Assembly: GCA_016722445.1 (NCBI GenBank)
Contig: JADKIZ010000002.1
Location: 124,001-188,000, forward strand
DNA length: 64,000 bases
Direction of reading: 5' to 3'
Source of the DNA: Flavobacteriales bacterium
Lineage (GTDB): Bacteria > Bacteroidota > Bacteroidia > Flavobacteriales_D > Sanyastnellaceae
Position 1 is the stretch's first letter. Every line of letters starts with the position of its first letter. A program made the translations under genes and the position numbers. The notes under the pieces were generated by a model. The model was not told the DNA's origin. It did no database searches and saw only the letters and a list, made by a program, of their open reading frames with translations. Below, piece by piece: positions 55,516 to 63,690 of the stretch.

Positions 55516-55788
55516 GTCATTTTTATTCAAAATATCCGTTGCTTCAAGAAGGTCTAGCCAATAAATCGTCTCGTGCACTTCCTTTTGCGCGATACTCAGT
55601 TTGTGTACAAAGTCCTTTCTGGATTCAGCAAATTTTGATTCCCGAATCATAGCCCCTACACTTGTTGCGCTTCGCATAAGCTGCTTTGAAAGCACATATT
55701 CCTTTCTCAAATCAGCCAATTCACGACATTTTCTAACTATGCTCACCGCAAAAGAGAAACTTTTATCATGAATCATATTCTTTGACAT
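55441..55788 (-). CDS. Four-helix-bundle protein (23S rRNA IVS-type), 3' end replaced by repeat
   Basis: 115 aa from ATG at 55786-55788. The family pattern is clear: MIHDKSFSFAVSIVRKCREL, YVLSKQLMRSATSVGAMIRE, and a KFAESRKDFVHKLSIAQKEV segment followed by ETIYWLDLL. Family proteins usually continue for a final helix; here the C-terminus (NKNDHNSYFILHNSK) is coded by heptamer repeat sequence. Proteins of this type were first found in intervening sequences of 23S rRNA genes; function unknown. Confidence 0.75.
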   Translation of the reverse strand: MSKNMIHDKSFSFAVSIVRKCRELADLRKEYVLSKQLMRSATSVGAMIRESKFAESRKDFVHKLSIAQKEVHETIYWLDLLEATDILNKNDHNSYFILHNSKSQPHPPKLRQHNS

Positions 55789-55881
55789 ACACAACTTTTT
55801 GCAAGTATTGCCATCCCCCCGCACATATACAATTCCCACTTATGCCATAAAATATTCCCCATCAACCTCAATCATACCTCA

Positions 55882-55923
55882 CAATTCATAATTCATAATT
55901 CATACTTCATAATTCATAATTCA
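55882..55923 (-). repeat. Heptamer A array (right inverted copy), starting at the helicase stop
   Basis: CAATTCATAATTCATAATTC units in inverse orientation to 55409-55515. On the minus strand it starts with the TGA stop of the RecD-like gene. Confidence 0.85.
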
Positions 55924-57324
55924 AGAGTACATTTTCTCGGAGAACCCCACAAGATATAGCACCTCACTGGCGCGGGTTACGGCGGTGTAGAACCAACGAC
56001 TTAATTCGATGCCAGCCATTTCATCGGTGAGATAACCCTGATCGACAAATACACAGGGCCATTGTCCGCCCTGGGCTTTATGACAAGTGATGGCATAAGC
56101 GAATTTCACTTGCAGTGCGTTGTAATATGGATCGCTGAAAACTTTTTTGCGCAGTGCTGCACGTTGTGTGATGTCGGGATAATCCAACGCAATGAGATTA
56201 CCTAACTCCGCCATTTTTTCCTGAGACAAAGAAGGATGATCATCGTTGATGGTATTGCACAGAAGGATGGTTTCAAATTCCGCTTCATCGGGAAAGTCGA
56301 CCAATTTTACTATGGCTTTGCAGAAGCGGAAACCTTCCCTGTCTTCGTAGCGCAATACACGCTGTATCTGAATGGTATCACCATTGGCGATAAATCCTGC
56401 TTCAGACGAATATTGACTGAGCCAGAAATAATTGTTTTTCAAAACCATCATTCGATCACCGGCATTGATTTCTTCTTCATGCCATAACACACGCGCACGG
56501 ACCTGTTGATTGAAAAGATTAGCACGTTTATTACTTCGTGTAATGATGATCATATCATCTTTACCGTATCTGCTATACGCTTCTTCAAAATAAGATTGTA
56601 AATCGCTGTCGACACGAATCACATCGTGATAACCCTCCGTGGAGAATTGTGGCAAAGTGGCATCACCACTGATCACCAGATTTCGCACAGCAGTTGCATT
56701 GGCGAGAATGCCAGAATCCGCCTTTTGTCGAATGACTTCGGTGAGATCCACTGCGGCGATATTCAAAGAAAACTCCTTTTGAAGCAGATCAAGATTCAAT
56801 GCTGGACTTTTATCGCTGCCCACAGGAGGCAATTGAGCGCCATCACCAATCAGCACGAGCGAACAACTGTCGTCGCTATACACGTAAGAAATGAGGTCTT
56901 CAAGTAAATCATTAAATCCGGTTGCATCCGGATTGCTATTACCACGACCGATCATGGAAGCTTCATCCACAAAAAAGACTGTTCTTCGATGTTGGTTTTC
57001 ACGAAGTTCAAACCAACCCTTACCGGATCTATCGGCGCGTCGGGAATAAATTTCGCGGTGGATGGTCCAGGCTTTTCTACCAGAATAATTTCCCAACACC
57101 TTCGCCGCACGACCAGTAGGTGCGAGCAATAACACACCAATACCCGATTCCTCCAGCGACCTCACCATAGCACTCACACATGTTGTCTTACCCGTACCGG
57201 CATAACCTCGCACCAACAAACTGCATCGTGGCTTATCCGAATAAATAAACCGCGTAAACGCATAAAGCAACCGTTCTTGTCCGGGCGTAGGCTCAAAACC
57301 AAAGTTGACATGCAATTTCTGCAT
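55921..57324 (-). CDS. RecD-like AAA/UvrD-fold DNA helicase
   Basis: 467 aa superfamily 1B helicase. Walker A GYAGTGKTT (residues about 40-48), APTGRAAKVL (Ia), FFVDEASMIG (II), LIGDGAQLPPVG (III), a UvrD-C-like region and ITCHKAQGGQWPCVFVD (motif V/VI) with TAVTRASE at the end. It resembles RecD2 without the N-terminal domain, a common stand-alone Bacteroidota form. The role is probably in DNA repair or recombination. Confidence 0.85.
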   Translation of the reverse strand: MQKLHVNFGFEPTPGQERLLYAFTRFIYSDKPRCSLLVRGYAGTGKTTCVSAMVRSLEESGIGVLLLAPTGRAAKVLGNYSGRKAWTIHREIYSRRADRSGKGWFELRENQHRRTVFFVDEASMIGRGNSNPDATGFNDLLEDLISYVYSDDSCSLVLIGDGAQLPPVGSDKSPALNLDLLQKEFSLNIAAVDLTEVIRQKADSGILANATAVRNLVISGDATLPQFSTEGYHDVIRVDSDLQSYFEEAYSRYGKDDMIIITRSNKRANLFNQQVRARVLWHEEEINAGDRMMVLKNNYFWLSQYSSEAGFIANGDTIQIQRVLRYEDREGFRFCKAIVKLVDFPDEAEFETILLCNTINDDHPSLSQEKMAELGNLIALDYPDITQRAALRKKVFSDPYYNALQVKFAYAITCHKAQGGQWPCVFVDQGYLTDEMAGIELSRWFYTAVTRASEVLYLVGFSEKMYS

Positions 57325-57425
57325 GAAACTGATGAGACGTTGATCTGTGAGCTCTTTTGCATGGTCGGTGATCGAAGCTAATTTATTTTGGATTTAAGAT
57401 TTAAGATTACGCGGAGGTGATTTGT

Positions 57426-57800
57426 GTTCAAGGTTCAAAGTTCAAAGTTCAAGGTTCAAGGTTCAAGGTTCAAGGTTGCGCGGAGGTGTGTTTTATGGCA
57501 AATGTAAGTTTGAGTGAGAAAGGTTGTTTTGAATAAAGATTCAAAAAATAAAAAAAAGCTGTGTACTCTGCGAAACCACCGCGTCCACCGTGTTGAAACC
57601 AATTACGCCGAAGGCGATAGCGAGTTCAAAGTTCAAAGTTCAAAGTTTAAGGTTCAAAGTTCAAAGTTGCGCGGAGGTGAGGTTAATTGCAAATGTAAAT
57701 TGGTGATCACGACTAAATCCATTTTGCATACAAACAAAAAAACTGTGTACGCTGCGAAACCACTGCGTCCACTGTGTTGAAACCAATTACGCCGAAGGCG
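57426..57800 (+). repeat. Composite repeat module with heptamer B arrays, two copies
   Basis: GTTCAAG/GTTCAAA arrays at 57426-57478 and 57623-57668, each followed by GGTTGCGCGGAGGTG (or AGTTGCGC...), GCAAATGTAA, AAAAACTGTGTAC.CTGCGAA, CCACCGTGTTGAAACCAATT and ACGCCGAAGGCG. No gene is supported between 57363 and 57831. Confidence 0.8.
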
Positions 57801-57831
57801 TCCACTACATCGCAAGCATAAAAAACCAATA

Positions 57832-58386
57832 TCACTCCTCTTCATCACTCAGCTCTTTCGAGAAAAAACTGAAATGCACATTGCTGTATTTTCTATGTTG
57901 TAGAAAAAATGGATGCTGACTGAATTCTTGATTTCTCCCATGTTCAAGCACGAAAATTCCGTGTTCTGCAAGGAGATCAGACTTGAGAATCATATCAGGT
58001 AATTTATCCAGCGCATCGAGATCAAACGGAGGATCAGCAAAAATCAAATCGAATTTTTCGTGTATCGAAGAAATGCTCTTGAATACATCGCCTTTCGTCA
58101 CCGAAGCATTTTTTAGTTCGAAGTGACGAATGTTGTCGGCGATAAATTTCACATGCAAAGGTGAAAGCTCCACGAAACGAGCAGATGTCGCACCGCGTGA
58201 CATACATTCCAGTCCAAATGCTCCCGTACCGGCAAAAAGATCAAGAACACGCAATCCTTGTAAATCGATCAAATTGTGCAGGACATTGAACAATCCTTCA
58301 CGAGCGAAATCAGTGGTAGGTCTGCCACCGAAATTTTTCGGCACCAACACGCTGCGGCCTTTTAACTTCCCGGAAATTATGCGCAT
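57832..58386 (-). CDS. rsmD: 16S rRNA guanine-966 N2-methyltransferase
   Basis: 184 aa. MRIISGKLKGR..VPKNFGGRPTTDFAREGLFNVL, the SAM loop LDLFAGTGAFGLECMSRGA and the catalytic ADPPF are diagnostic. It methylates G966 in the 30S subunit. It overlaps the end of the upstream DUF3822 gene by 10 bases, a frequent pairing in the phylum. Confidence 0.92.
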   Translation of the reverse strand: MRIISGKLKGRSVLVPKNFGGRPTTDFAREGLFNVLHNLIDLQGLRVLDLFAGTGAFGLECMSRGATSARFVELSPLHVKFIADNIRHFELKNASVTKGDVFKSISSIHEKFDLIFADPPFDLDALDKLPDMILKSDLLAEHGIFVLEHGRNQEFSQHPFFLQHRKYSNVHFSFFSKELSDEEE

Positions 58387-59192
58387 AATACATGCAGGTG
58401 TGAAATGAATCCGGCCTTTACCTCACCTTCTGAATCGCTGAACATGGTTTTAATATGTCGATTGTAGTGTTTGAGCAAATTCACCAATGAGACATCGATG
58501 GATCTATCGTATAAGAGAATATCACAATTTTCAAAATCAATTCCCAATGTCATGGCCGCATTCGATGCGTAGTAGAGAATATCTTCATCATCATGAATCT
58601 GATGAGCATTCACCAACACAGGCATTCCTTGTTTGAAAACAAAAAGATTGACAAGCGAACCAGAACGCAGAAGCGCAATGGTATTTGTGTTGCGATCGAT
58701 CACCGTGCTGCAATGTTTCATCACCAGATAAGCAGAAGGCATCAATCGGGCATTTGGAAAAATATCCGGTATGGTGGCCATATCCATGGGTTCTTCCCAG
58801 ATCATCACGGCATCCCATTCCGGCAGGGCCATGTGATTGACACGGCGACAAGACTTACCCGAACTGAATGACAATAACTCTGATGCTTTTTCCGCGGAGA
58901 AAAATCCGGAAGGCACGAGGGTAAAGAGTTCGGCATCATAACTCACTGTACACCGACGGAATATTTTTTCATTCCAGTTTCGATCAGCGAGTGAAGATGT
59001 GAGGTCACCTGGAGAAGTTTCTTCCCTGAGAAGACGGTGTGCCCAATGCAATTCACCTCCAGCAGCTTCCGACAATGCAGCCTCGGTGCTGTCGGATGCC
59101 AGGTGTAGAGAAAAATGCAACGATGAGGCCTGACCGAGTAATTCTTTCGGAATCATTGCCTGTGCTGCTATTTCGGGATTGAATGTGCCCAT
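58377..59192 (-). CDS. DUF3822 family protein
   Basis: 271 aa from ATG at about 59190-59192 (MGTFNPEIAAQAM). DUF3822 proteins have an actin/ribonuclease-H-like fold and are nearly always next to rsmD or coaD in Bacteroidota. Recognisable parts are LHFSLHL, RCTVSYDAELFTLVPSGFF, HCSTVIDRNTNTIALLRSGS and the final FENCDILLYDRSID. Function unknown. Confidence 0.8.
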   Translation of the reverse strand: MGTFNPEIAAQAMIPKELLGQASSLHFSLHLASDSTEAALSEAAGGELHWAHRLLREETSPGDLTSSLADRNWNEKIFRRCTVSYDAELFTLVPSGFFSAEKASELLSFSSGKSCRRVNHMALPEWDAVMIWEEPMDMATIPDIFPNARLMPSAYLVMKHCSTVIDRNTNTIALLRSGSLVNLFVFKQGMPVLVNAHQIHDDEDILYYASNAAMTLGIDFENCDILLYDRSIDVSLVNLLKHYNRHIKTMFSDSEGEVKAGFISHLHVLCA

Positions 59193-59269
59193 GATTTTCA
59201 ATGCGCGAAACTAAGGATGAATGCAGCAATTCGCGTCTGAAATCGAGGGAGCGTTTGGGTGGCGGCGGC

Positions 59270-59332
59270 ATCAGGGTCGCCTGCGGCGAGGGACGCCTTC
59301 GGCGTAGTTGGTTTTAACACAGGGGACGCGGT
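59270..59332 (-). repeat. Truncated composite repeat joined to an RHS fragment
   Basis: GCCTGCGGCGAGGGACGCCT, TCGGCGTAGTTGGTTTTAAC and ACAGGGGACGCGGTG match the 32.06 kb copy, then switch at TCGACGATTTCGAGTGG to RHS-linker sequence shared with 61191. The repeat end is thus a rearrangement breakpoint. Confidence 0.65.
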
Positions 59333-60210
59333 GTCGACGATTTCGAGTGGGGGTTAGTTTGCTGCAGAGTATTTCTTCAATGTCTTCTAAGTTTGGTGTA
59401 GGTGGTGATGTCACTGCTTCTTGGCAAGATGATTTGATGGGTGAGATAAGAAGTCATAGTGGTGTTGGGTTGGCGTTTCAAGGAGGTAAATTGGAGGGAA
59501 ATCCTGGATCCACGAATCCAACCAAGCCTATCATATATATTGTCGACATGACTATAAACGCTCACATTAATCTGACGAAAATGGTCTCTCATATGCAAGA
59601 TATTTTAGCACTTAATGAAATGGCAGATATGTTTGATATAAGCGTAATAAATGAAAAAACGGCTAGCGCGTTAAACAATACAATGGCTTTAAGAACATGT
59701 GATTCGATGCATTCGATACGCGATGGAGGCAACTTAATGGATAGGCACTCCGGTAATACCACCCCAGATCCTTTTGATTCAGGGCCAAGCTTTACTTCTA
59801 ATTACACCAATGTGAGTAAATGTAAAGATATAGACGAATTGCTAAAATCTACAAATATCAATTCTTCACTTGAATATGCTGTCGCTCTGATTAATATTCA
59901 CGAACTTAGTCATCAATACATTACTCGAATGTATAGCTATCTTTATGGAATTAAACCGATTCATCCAAAATGGCTTGACTTTTATGGCCATGACAACAAC
60001 TCCCCCAATTTATTATGAGATGGTGATAATTGGAAATTATTTTTTTCGGATAACCCAAAAATTTTACATAAACTTCAAAAGCTTACACAACGCGACTTGC
60101 TTCTATTTAAGGCTTATCAATATTGTAGTCAAAAGGATATTTCAATTGGTAATGTTGCTCTTTGGCGCAAGCACTTCTCAGATTATTGCAATTCGAATAT
60201 TAAAAAATAA
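59308..60210 (+). pseudogene. Orphan RHS tip with HExxH toxin domain
   Basis: The 5' part (SLLQSISSMSSKFGVGGDV, then TASWQDDLMGEIRSHSGVG) duplicates the linker of the RHS protein at 60965. The rest is a unique C-terminal domain with HELSH at residues 198-202, the zinc-metallopeptidase pattern HExxH. TGA at 60016-60018 stops it after SPNLL, but the same frame continues (DGDNWKLFFSDNPKILHKLQ...) to TAA at 60208-60210. There is no RHS core upstream, one extra G disrupts the linker, and the 5' side is repeat: a displaced toxin tip. The peptidase activity is inferred only from the motif. Confidence 0.6.
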
Positions 60211-60221
60211 ATACTTCCTAC

Positions 60222-60710
60222 ATGAAGACTCAAAATTATCCGAAAATATTATTGCTTGCTGTCCTTGTAGTTTACTCATGCAGGAACCATGATCAACACT
60301 CTCAATCCATGTTGGAACTAAAATCGCTTAATGACTCTACTTTCACTTCTGTTTACGTCAATTTCCAAAGTTTGATGGATACTTTCTTATTTGATCATGG
60401 CAAGTCTTATCGATTCAAAAAATTTGAATTTGTAAACTCTGACACGATCGACTATTATCTGAGCTGCGCTGATTTTGATATTTTACTCTACGGCTTCTAT
60501 AGTGCCATTGATAGCAATGGGGTTGAGCGCGTCGCCTTCAGCGACTATTTCAGCAATTTCAAATTATTGAAAGCGGATTCTACCGCAACAGTTCTGATTA
60601 GCGACACCGAAAAATTCAAGATTTTAAGGCCTGTTATCGCGTTGTATACTGATACCTTAAGTCTTAAGAAGAGGCCACTTAAGCCAACCTTTGTTTTCAG
60701 AAGAGATTGA
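60222..60710 (+). CDS. Putative immunity lipoprotein
   Basis: 162 aa with a lipoprotein-like signal (ILLLAVLVVYSC, Cys20). It lies 11 bases after the RHS tip frame and has no recognisable domain, as expected for an immunity partner exported to protect the periplasm. Assignment by position only. Confidence 0.5.
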   Translation: MKTQNYPKILLLAVLVVYSCRNHDQHSQSMLELKSLNDSTFTSVYVNFQSLMDTFLFDHGKSYRFKKFEFVNSDTIDYYLSCADFDILLYGFYSAIDSNGVERVAFSDYFSNFKLLKADSTATVLISDTEKFKILRPVIALYTDTLSLKKRPLKPTFVFRRD

Positions 60711-60777
60711 GAAACACCTACTGCAATAGCCAATAAAAGAAGCTAACTAGAATGTCCATGAATAGTTTAGATGTGAA

Positions 60778-62089
60778 CTGGGCAACTGGCGTTCGAGTAC
60801 CAAGCTCTACGACCGTGGCGACCAATTTTCCGAATTCCATCATCGTGAATGGGAATTAGACGGCATTGAAATGAACCGCTTTGCTGCAAGGTGGTATGAT
60901 CCAACAATAGCCAGATGGCATAGTTTATCCCGATAAAATCGGGACGCCGGATCCTCTTGAACAAATGCACTCGCCTTATGTGGCGCTGTGTGGCGATCCG
61001 GCGAATTTTGTCGATCCTGATGGTAGAGCGGGGATACATTTGAGTGATTGGACAAAGGGTTGTATTAAAGATGCTTTTCTCATGTATGGCGGTGGGGCAG
61101 CTGGAACGGGAGCCATGCTTGGTATTGGAAAAGTGCTTCAAGGTATAAAATTCGTAGGCTCGACATTGCAGAGTGTTTTAAATGCTGTGTCGACGATTTC
61201 GAGTGGGGTTAGTTTGCTGCAGAGTATTTCTTCATTGTCTTCGAAGTTTGGTGTGGGTGGTGATGTCACCGCTTCTTGGCAAGATGATTTGATGGGTGAG
61301 ATAAGAAGTCATAGTGGTGTTGGGATGGCGTTTCTGGGGGCGGGCAGCGCATCTATGAGTGGTCGCATGTTTAGTCGTTCCTTTTCTTTGTTTTCGGGGA
61401 ATGGCGATCCTGATCCCGGCGATGGATATAGCTTTTGGGATGCTGTCCAATTGGTGTTAGATATAGCTGGAATGGTTCCAGTTATAGGAGAAATTGCTGA
61501 TGGTGGAAGTTTGATAATATCTTTGTGTAGAGGTGATGCAGTTGGTGCGAGCCTTTCAACGGCATCCTTAATACCCATAGTTGCGGGGAGCTGGAGTAGT
61601 GAAAATAGGAAAAGGCATTGGGAAAATTTGGAGGGCAATTAGAGGGGCATTTAGGAGGAGCGCTGATGAAGTAGCAGAAGTGACAGTTGATGCTGCAGAA
61701 TATGGAAAGGTAATAGATGACCTTGAACCGGGTGCTATGCCGAGTGGAAGTGCAGATGAGGTGGTGGATACGGGGGCTGAAATGGCCACAGGAGCAGTTC
61801 AGTTTACTCAACGCACAGCGGATGATTTAGTTATTAGTTTAAAAATAAATATGGTGGAAATGCAACTGTAATGAAAGACGGTATAGATATTTTTAGAGTT
61901 CATCAGCCAGGTAGTCATGGTAGTAAAATTTCGACCATAGCTAATATCATTGAGCACACTACACCAAAAGGACCTATTAGAAGAGCAGCCTCTGAAGTTT
62001 CATTTTTCGATCAGAACACTTTTGATATGCTAAGGCAGGCAGCGAATAGTCAAGGCGGTTATTCAATAAGAACCTTTGGAGGAAGATAA
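60778..62089 (+). pseudogene. RHS core end plus C-terminal toxin module, several indels
   Basis: The RHS-associated core is visible in pieces: ELDGIEMNRFAARWYDPTIARWH, then a 25-base hairpin insert (CCCGATAAAATCGGG), then DPLEQMHSPYVALCGDPANF and VDPDGRAG. A hydrophobic linker follows (AAGTGAMLGIGKVLQG; SLLQSISS), then SFWDAVQLVLDIAGMVPVIG, then the variable tip. Removing one G at about 61583-61586 and adding one A at about 61840-61845 joins the frames to one ending at 62089 (KDGIDIFRVHQPGSHGSK, GGYSIRTFGGR). The toxin activity is unknown. Confidence 0.6.
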
Positions 62090-62091
62090 AT

Positions 62092-62619
62092 ATGGATGTA
62101 ATTGTTTTAGGCGTTTATAGCATTGATGATGCTTACCTTGTTGAAAAGATAGCAAGTAAAAATAATTTGCGTGTGGTATGGAATTTTCAGGATTACCGAA
62201 TAGATGCTGAATACGGAATGAAGTCCTTGGAGAATTATTTTCATTTACACAAATTGGGCGTATTAATAGATGATAAATATAAGGATGGTGATTTTTTCTG
62301 CTCTTACCCGCTTATCATTGAAGTTTCTGATTATTTTATGGCTTCGGAATGGAATAAAGAAACACCAAGCAATCCTAAACTGTTTAATTTCTTTAATTCG
62401 ATAAATGAAAGCACTCTTAAAAAATTAATCGTTGCTTTTGCTGACGAATGGACAGAAAGAACGACAGTCAAGATTGAGAGTATGGATTTTAGCAGTGTCA
62501 ATAAAAGATTAACCAATTTGTACGTTTGGTGCACTGGATTCAGGAATCTGCAGACAAACATCGAAAACAGAGATGACTTTCATCCGTTAATTTTGGATTT
62601 AGAAAATGCATCAACTTGA
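62092..62619 (+). CDS. Putative cytoplasmic immunity protein for the RHS toxin
   Basis: 175 aa, no signal peptide, starting two bases after the RHS tip stop. It is acidic and alpha/beta-looking (MDVIVLGVYSIDDAYLVEKI). It has the size and position of an Imm-type protein. No family assignment possible by eye. Confidence 0.6.
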   Translation: MDVIVLGVYSIDDAYLVEKIASKNNLRVVWNFQDYRIDAEYGMKSLENYFHLHKLGVLIDDKYKDGDFFCSYPLIIEVSDYFMASEWNKETPSNPKLFNFFNSINESTLKKLIVAFADEWTERTTVKIESMDFSSVNKRLTNLYVWCTGFRNLQTNIENRDDFHPLILDLENAST

Positions 62620-62937
62620 TCTAAATAAATCAAGTTTCAACATTTTGTTTTGCCGTGCATACTTTCGTTTATTTCTATGTACTAAAACACGAAAGTATAG
62701 TATGCGATAAGACTTTATTAAAAGCAATTATCAGTAAGCCTTAACTAAGATTGTCGAAATTGGTGATTGACAAACATTATTGATCATGCTTATCCTGATT
62801 GGACGAACTCGAAGAATTCCAAACCCAACTCCTCACCATGCCCGGAGAAGAGTTTTTCAATACGATGCTGAGCATACTCCAACAGAATATCACTTACAAA
62901 TACTCAAGAACAATCCCATTAAATCAAACAGAATGCA
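62620..62937. other. Intergenic region with an inverted repeat
   Basis: GCATACTTTCGT (about 62657) and ACGAAAGTATAGTATGC (about 62690) can pair around a loop of about 20 bases; they may end the immunity transcript. A short frame from 62799 (MDELEEFQTQLLTMPG) is too weak to support as a gene. Confidence 0.35.
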
Positions 62938-63438
62938 ATGAATTTAATAAGACCGCACATTGTATTTCTGCTTTTAGTTTTAGCTGCCGCCAAAATTGGG
63001 ACAGGGCAAATATTAGCTATAAGACCAACTGCACTGACTGATCCACACATCGCTCCATTGATCATTTCAAATTATCCGGTAGATAGTTTGTCACTTATAC
63101 ACAAGTACGTCAAGCGCTGGAATAAACTCGAGTATGACAAGAAGGATGTAAAGTGGGTAAGATTAACGGATAGTTCAATGGTTGAATTTTATCAATCAAT
63201 GCTTTTTTTAGTTTGCCGAGTTCTGATGATGGTCAAGCTTCTCATAAGGAGCACGGTATTGAATTCTATTTTTAGGTGCGCATGACAATCAGGCAAAACG
63301 TATTTTATAAAGGACAAAGAAGAAGCTTTGAAGGTGATTGACGACCTTATTGGAATCATTGCGTCCTCTGAATTTATTGGGCATAATGTTGTTTTGACGG
63401 AGTTATATGGGTTAAAGGAACGATGCCAATTGGAGTGA
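62938..63438 (+). pseudogene. Exported immunity-like protein, frameshifted
   Basis: Signal peptide MNLIRPHIVFLLLVLAAAKI then TGQ. After SMVEFYQSMLFL the original frame ends at 63285, while another frame continues SLPSSDDGQASHKEHGIEFY and, after one more indel near TTTTTAGG at 63270, LGAHDNQAKTYFIKDKEEAL to TGA at 63436-63438. Homopolymer T runs lie at both breaks. It lies between RHS fragments, so it is probably an immunity gene. Confidence 0.45.
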
Positions 63439-63542
63439 TTATGTTCTCTCTATCCACTTATTGCTGAATCGTGTTTTTGCTATGACTTTTTGTTTCGGGT
63501 TACAGGAAGTGTATTTAAATTAATAGATATTCCAAGTTGCAG

Positions 63543-63690
63543 TTGGGCGATGACCGCATCATCGTGAATGGGAATTAGATGGCATTGAAATGAACCGCTT
63601 TGCTGCAAGGTGGTATGATCCGGTAATAGCAAGATGGCATTGATTATACTGAAAAAATCGGGACTCCGGCCCCATTAGAACAAAGAAGAA
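63543..63690 (+). pseudogene. Second RHS-core remnant
   Basis: REWELDGIEMNRFAARWYDP followed by VIARWH is nearly identical to 60820-60920. It then has the half-hairpin AAAAATCGGGACTCCGGCC and an LEQ codon run, after which the following lipoprotein gene begins. Only the last part of the core survives. Confidence 0.65.

Noticed and set aside
62799..63041. 80-codon rightward frame
   Set aside because: It overlaps the better-supported exported gene at 62938, has low-complexity Asn/Thr content, and no start signal or family.
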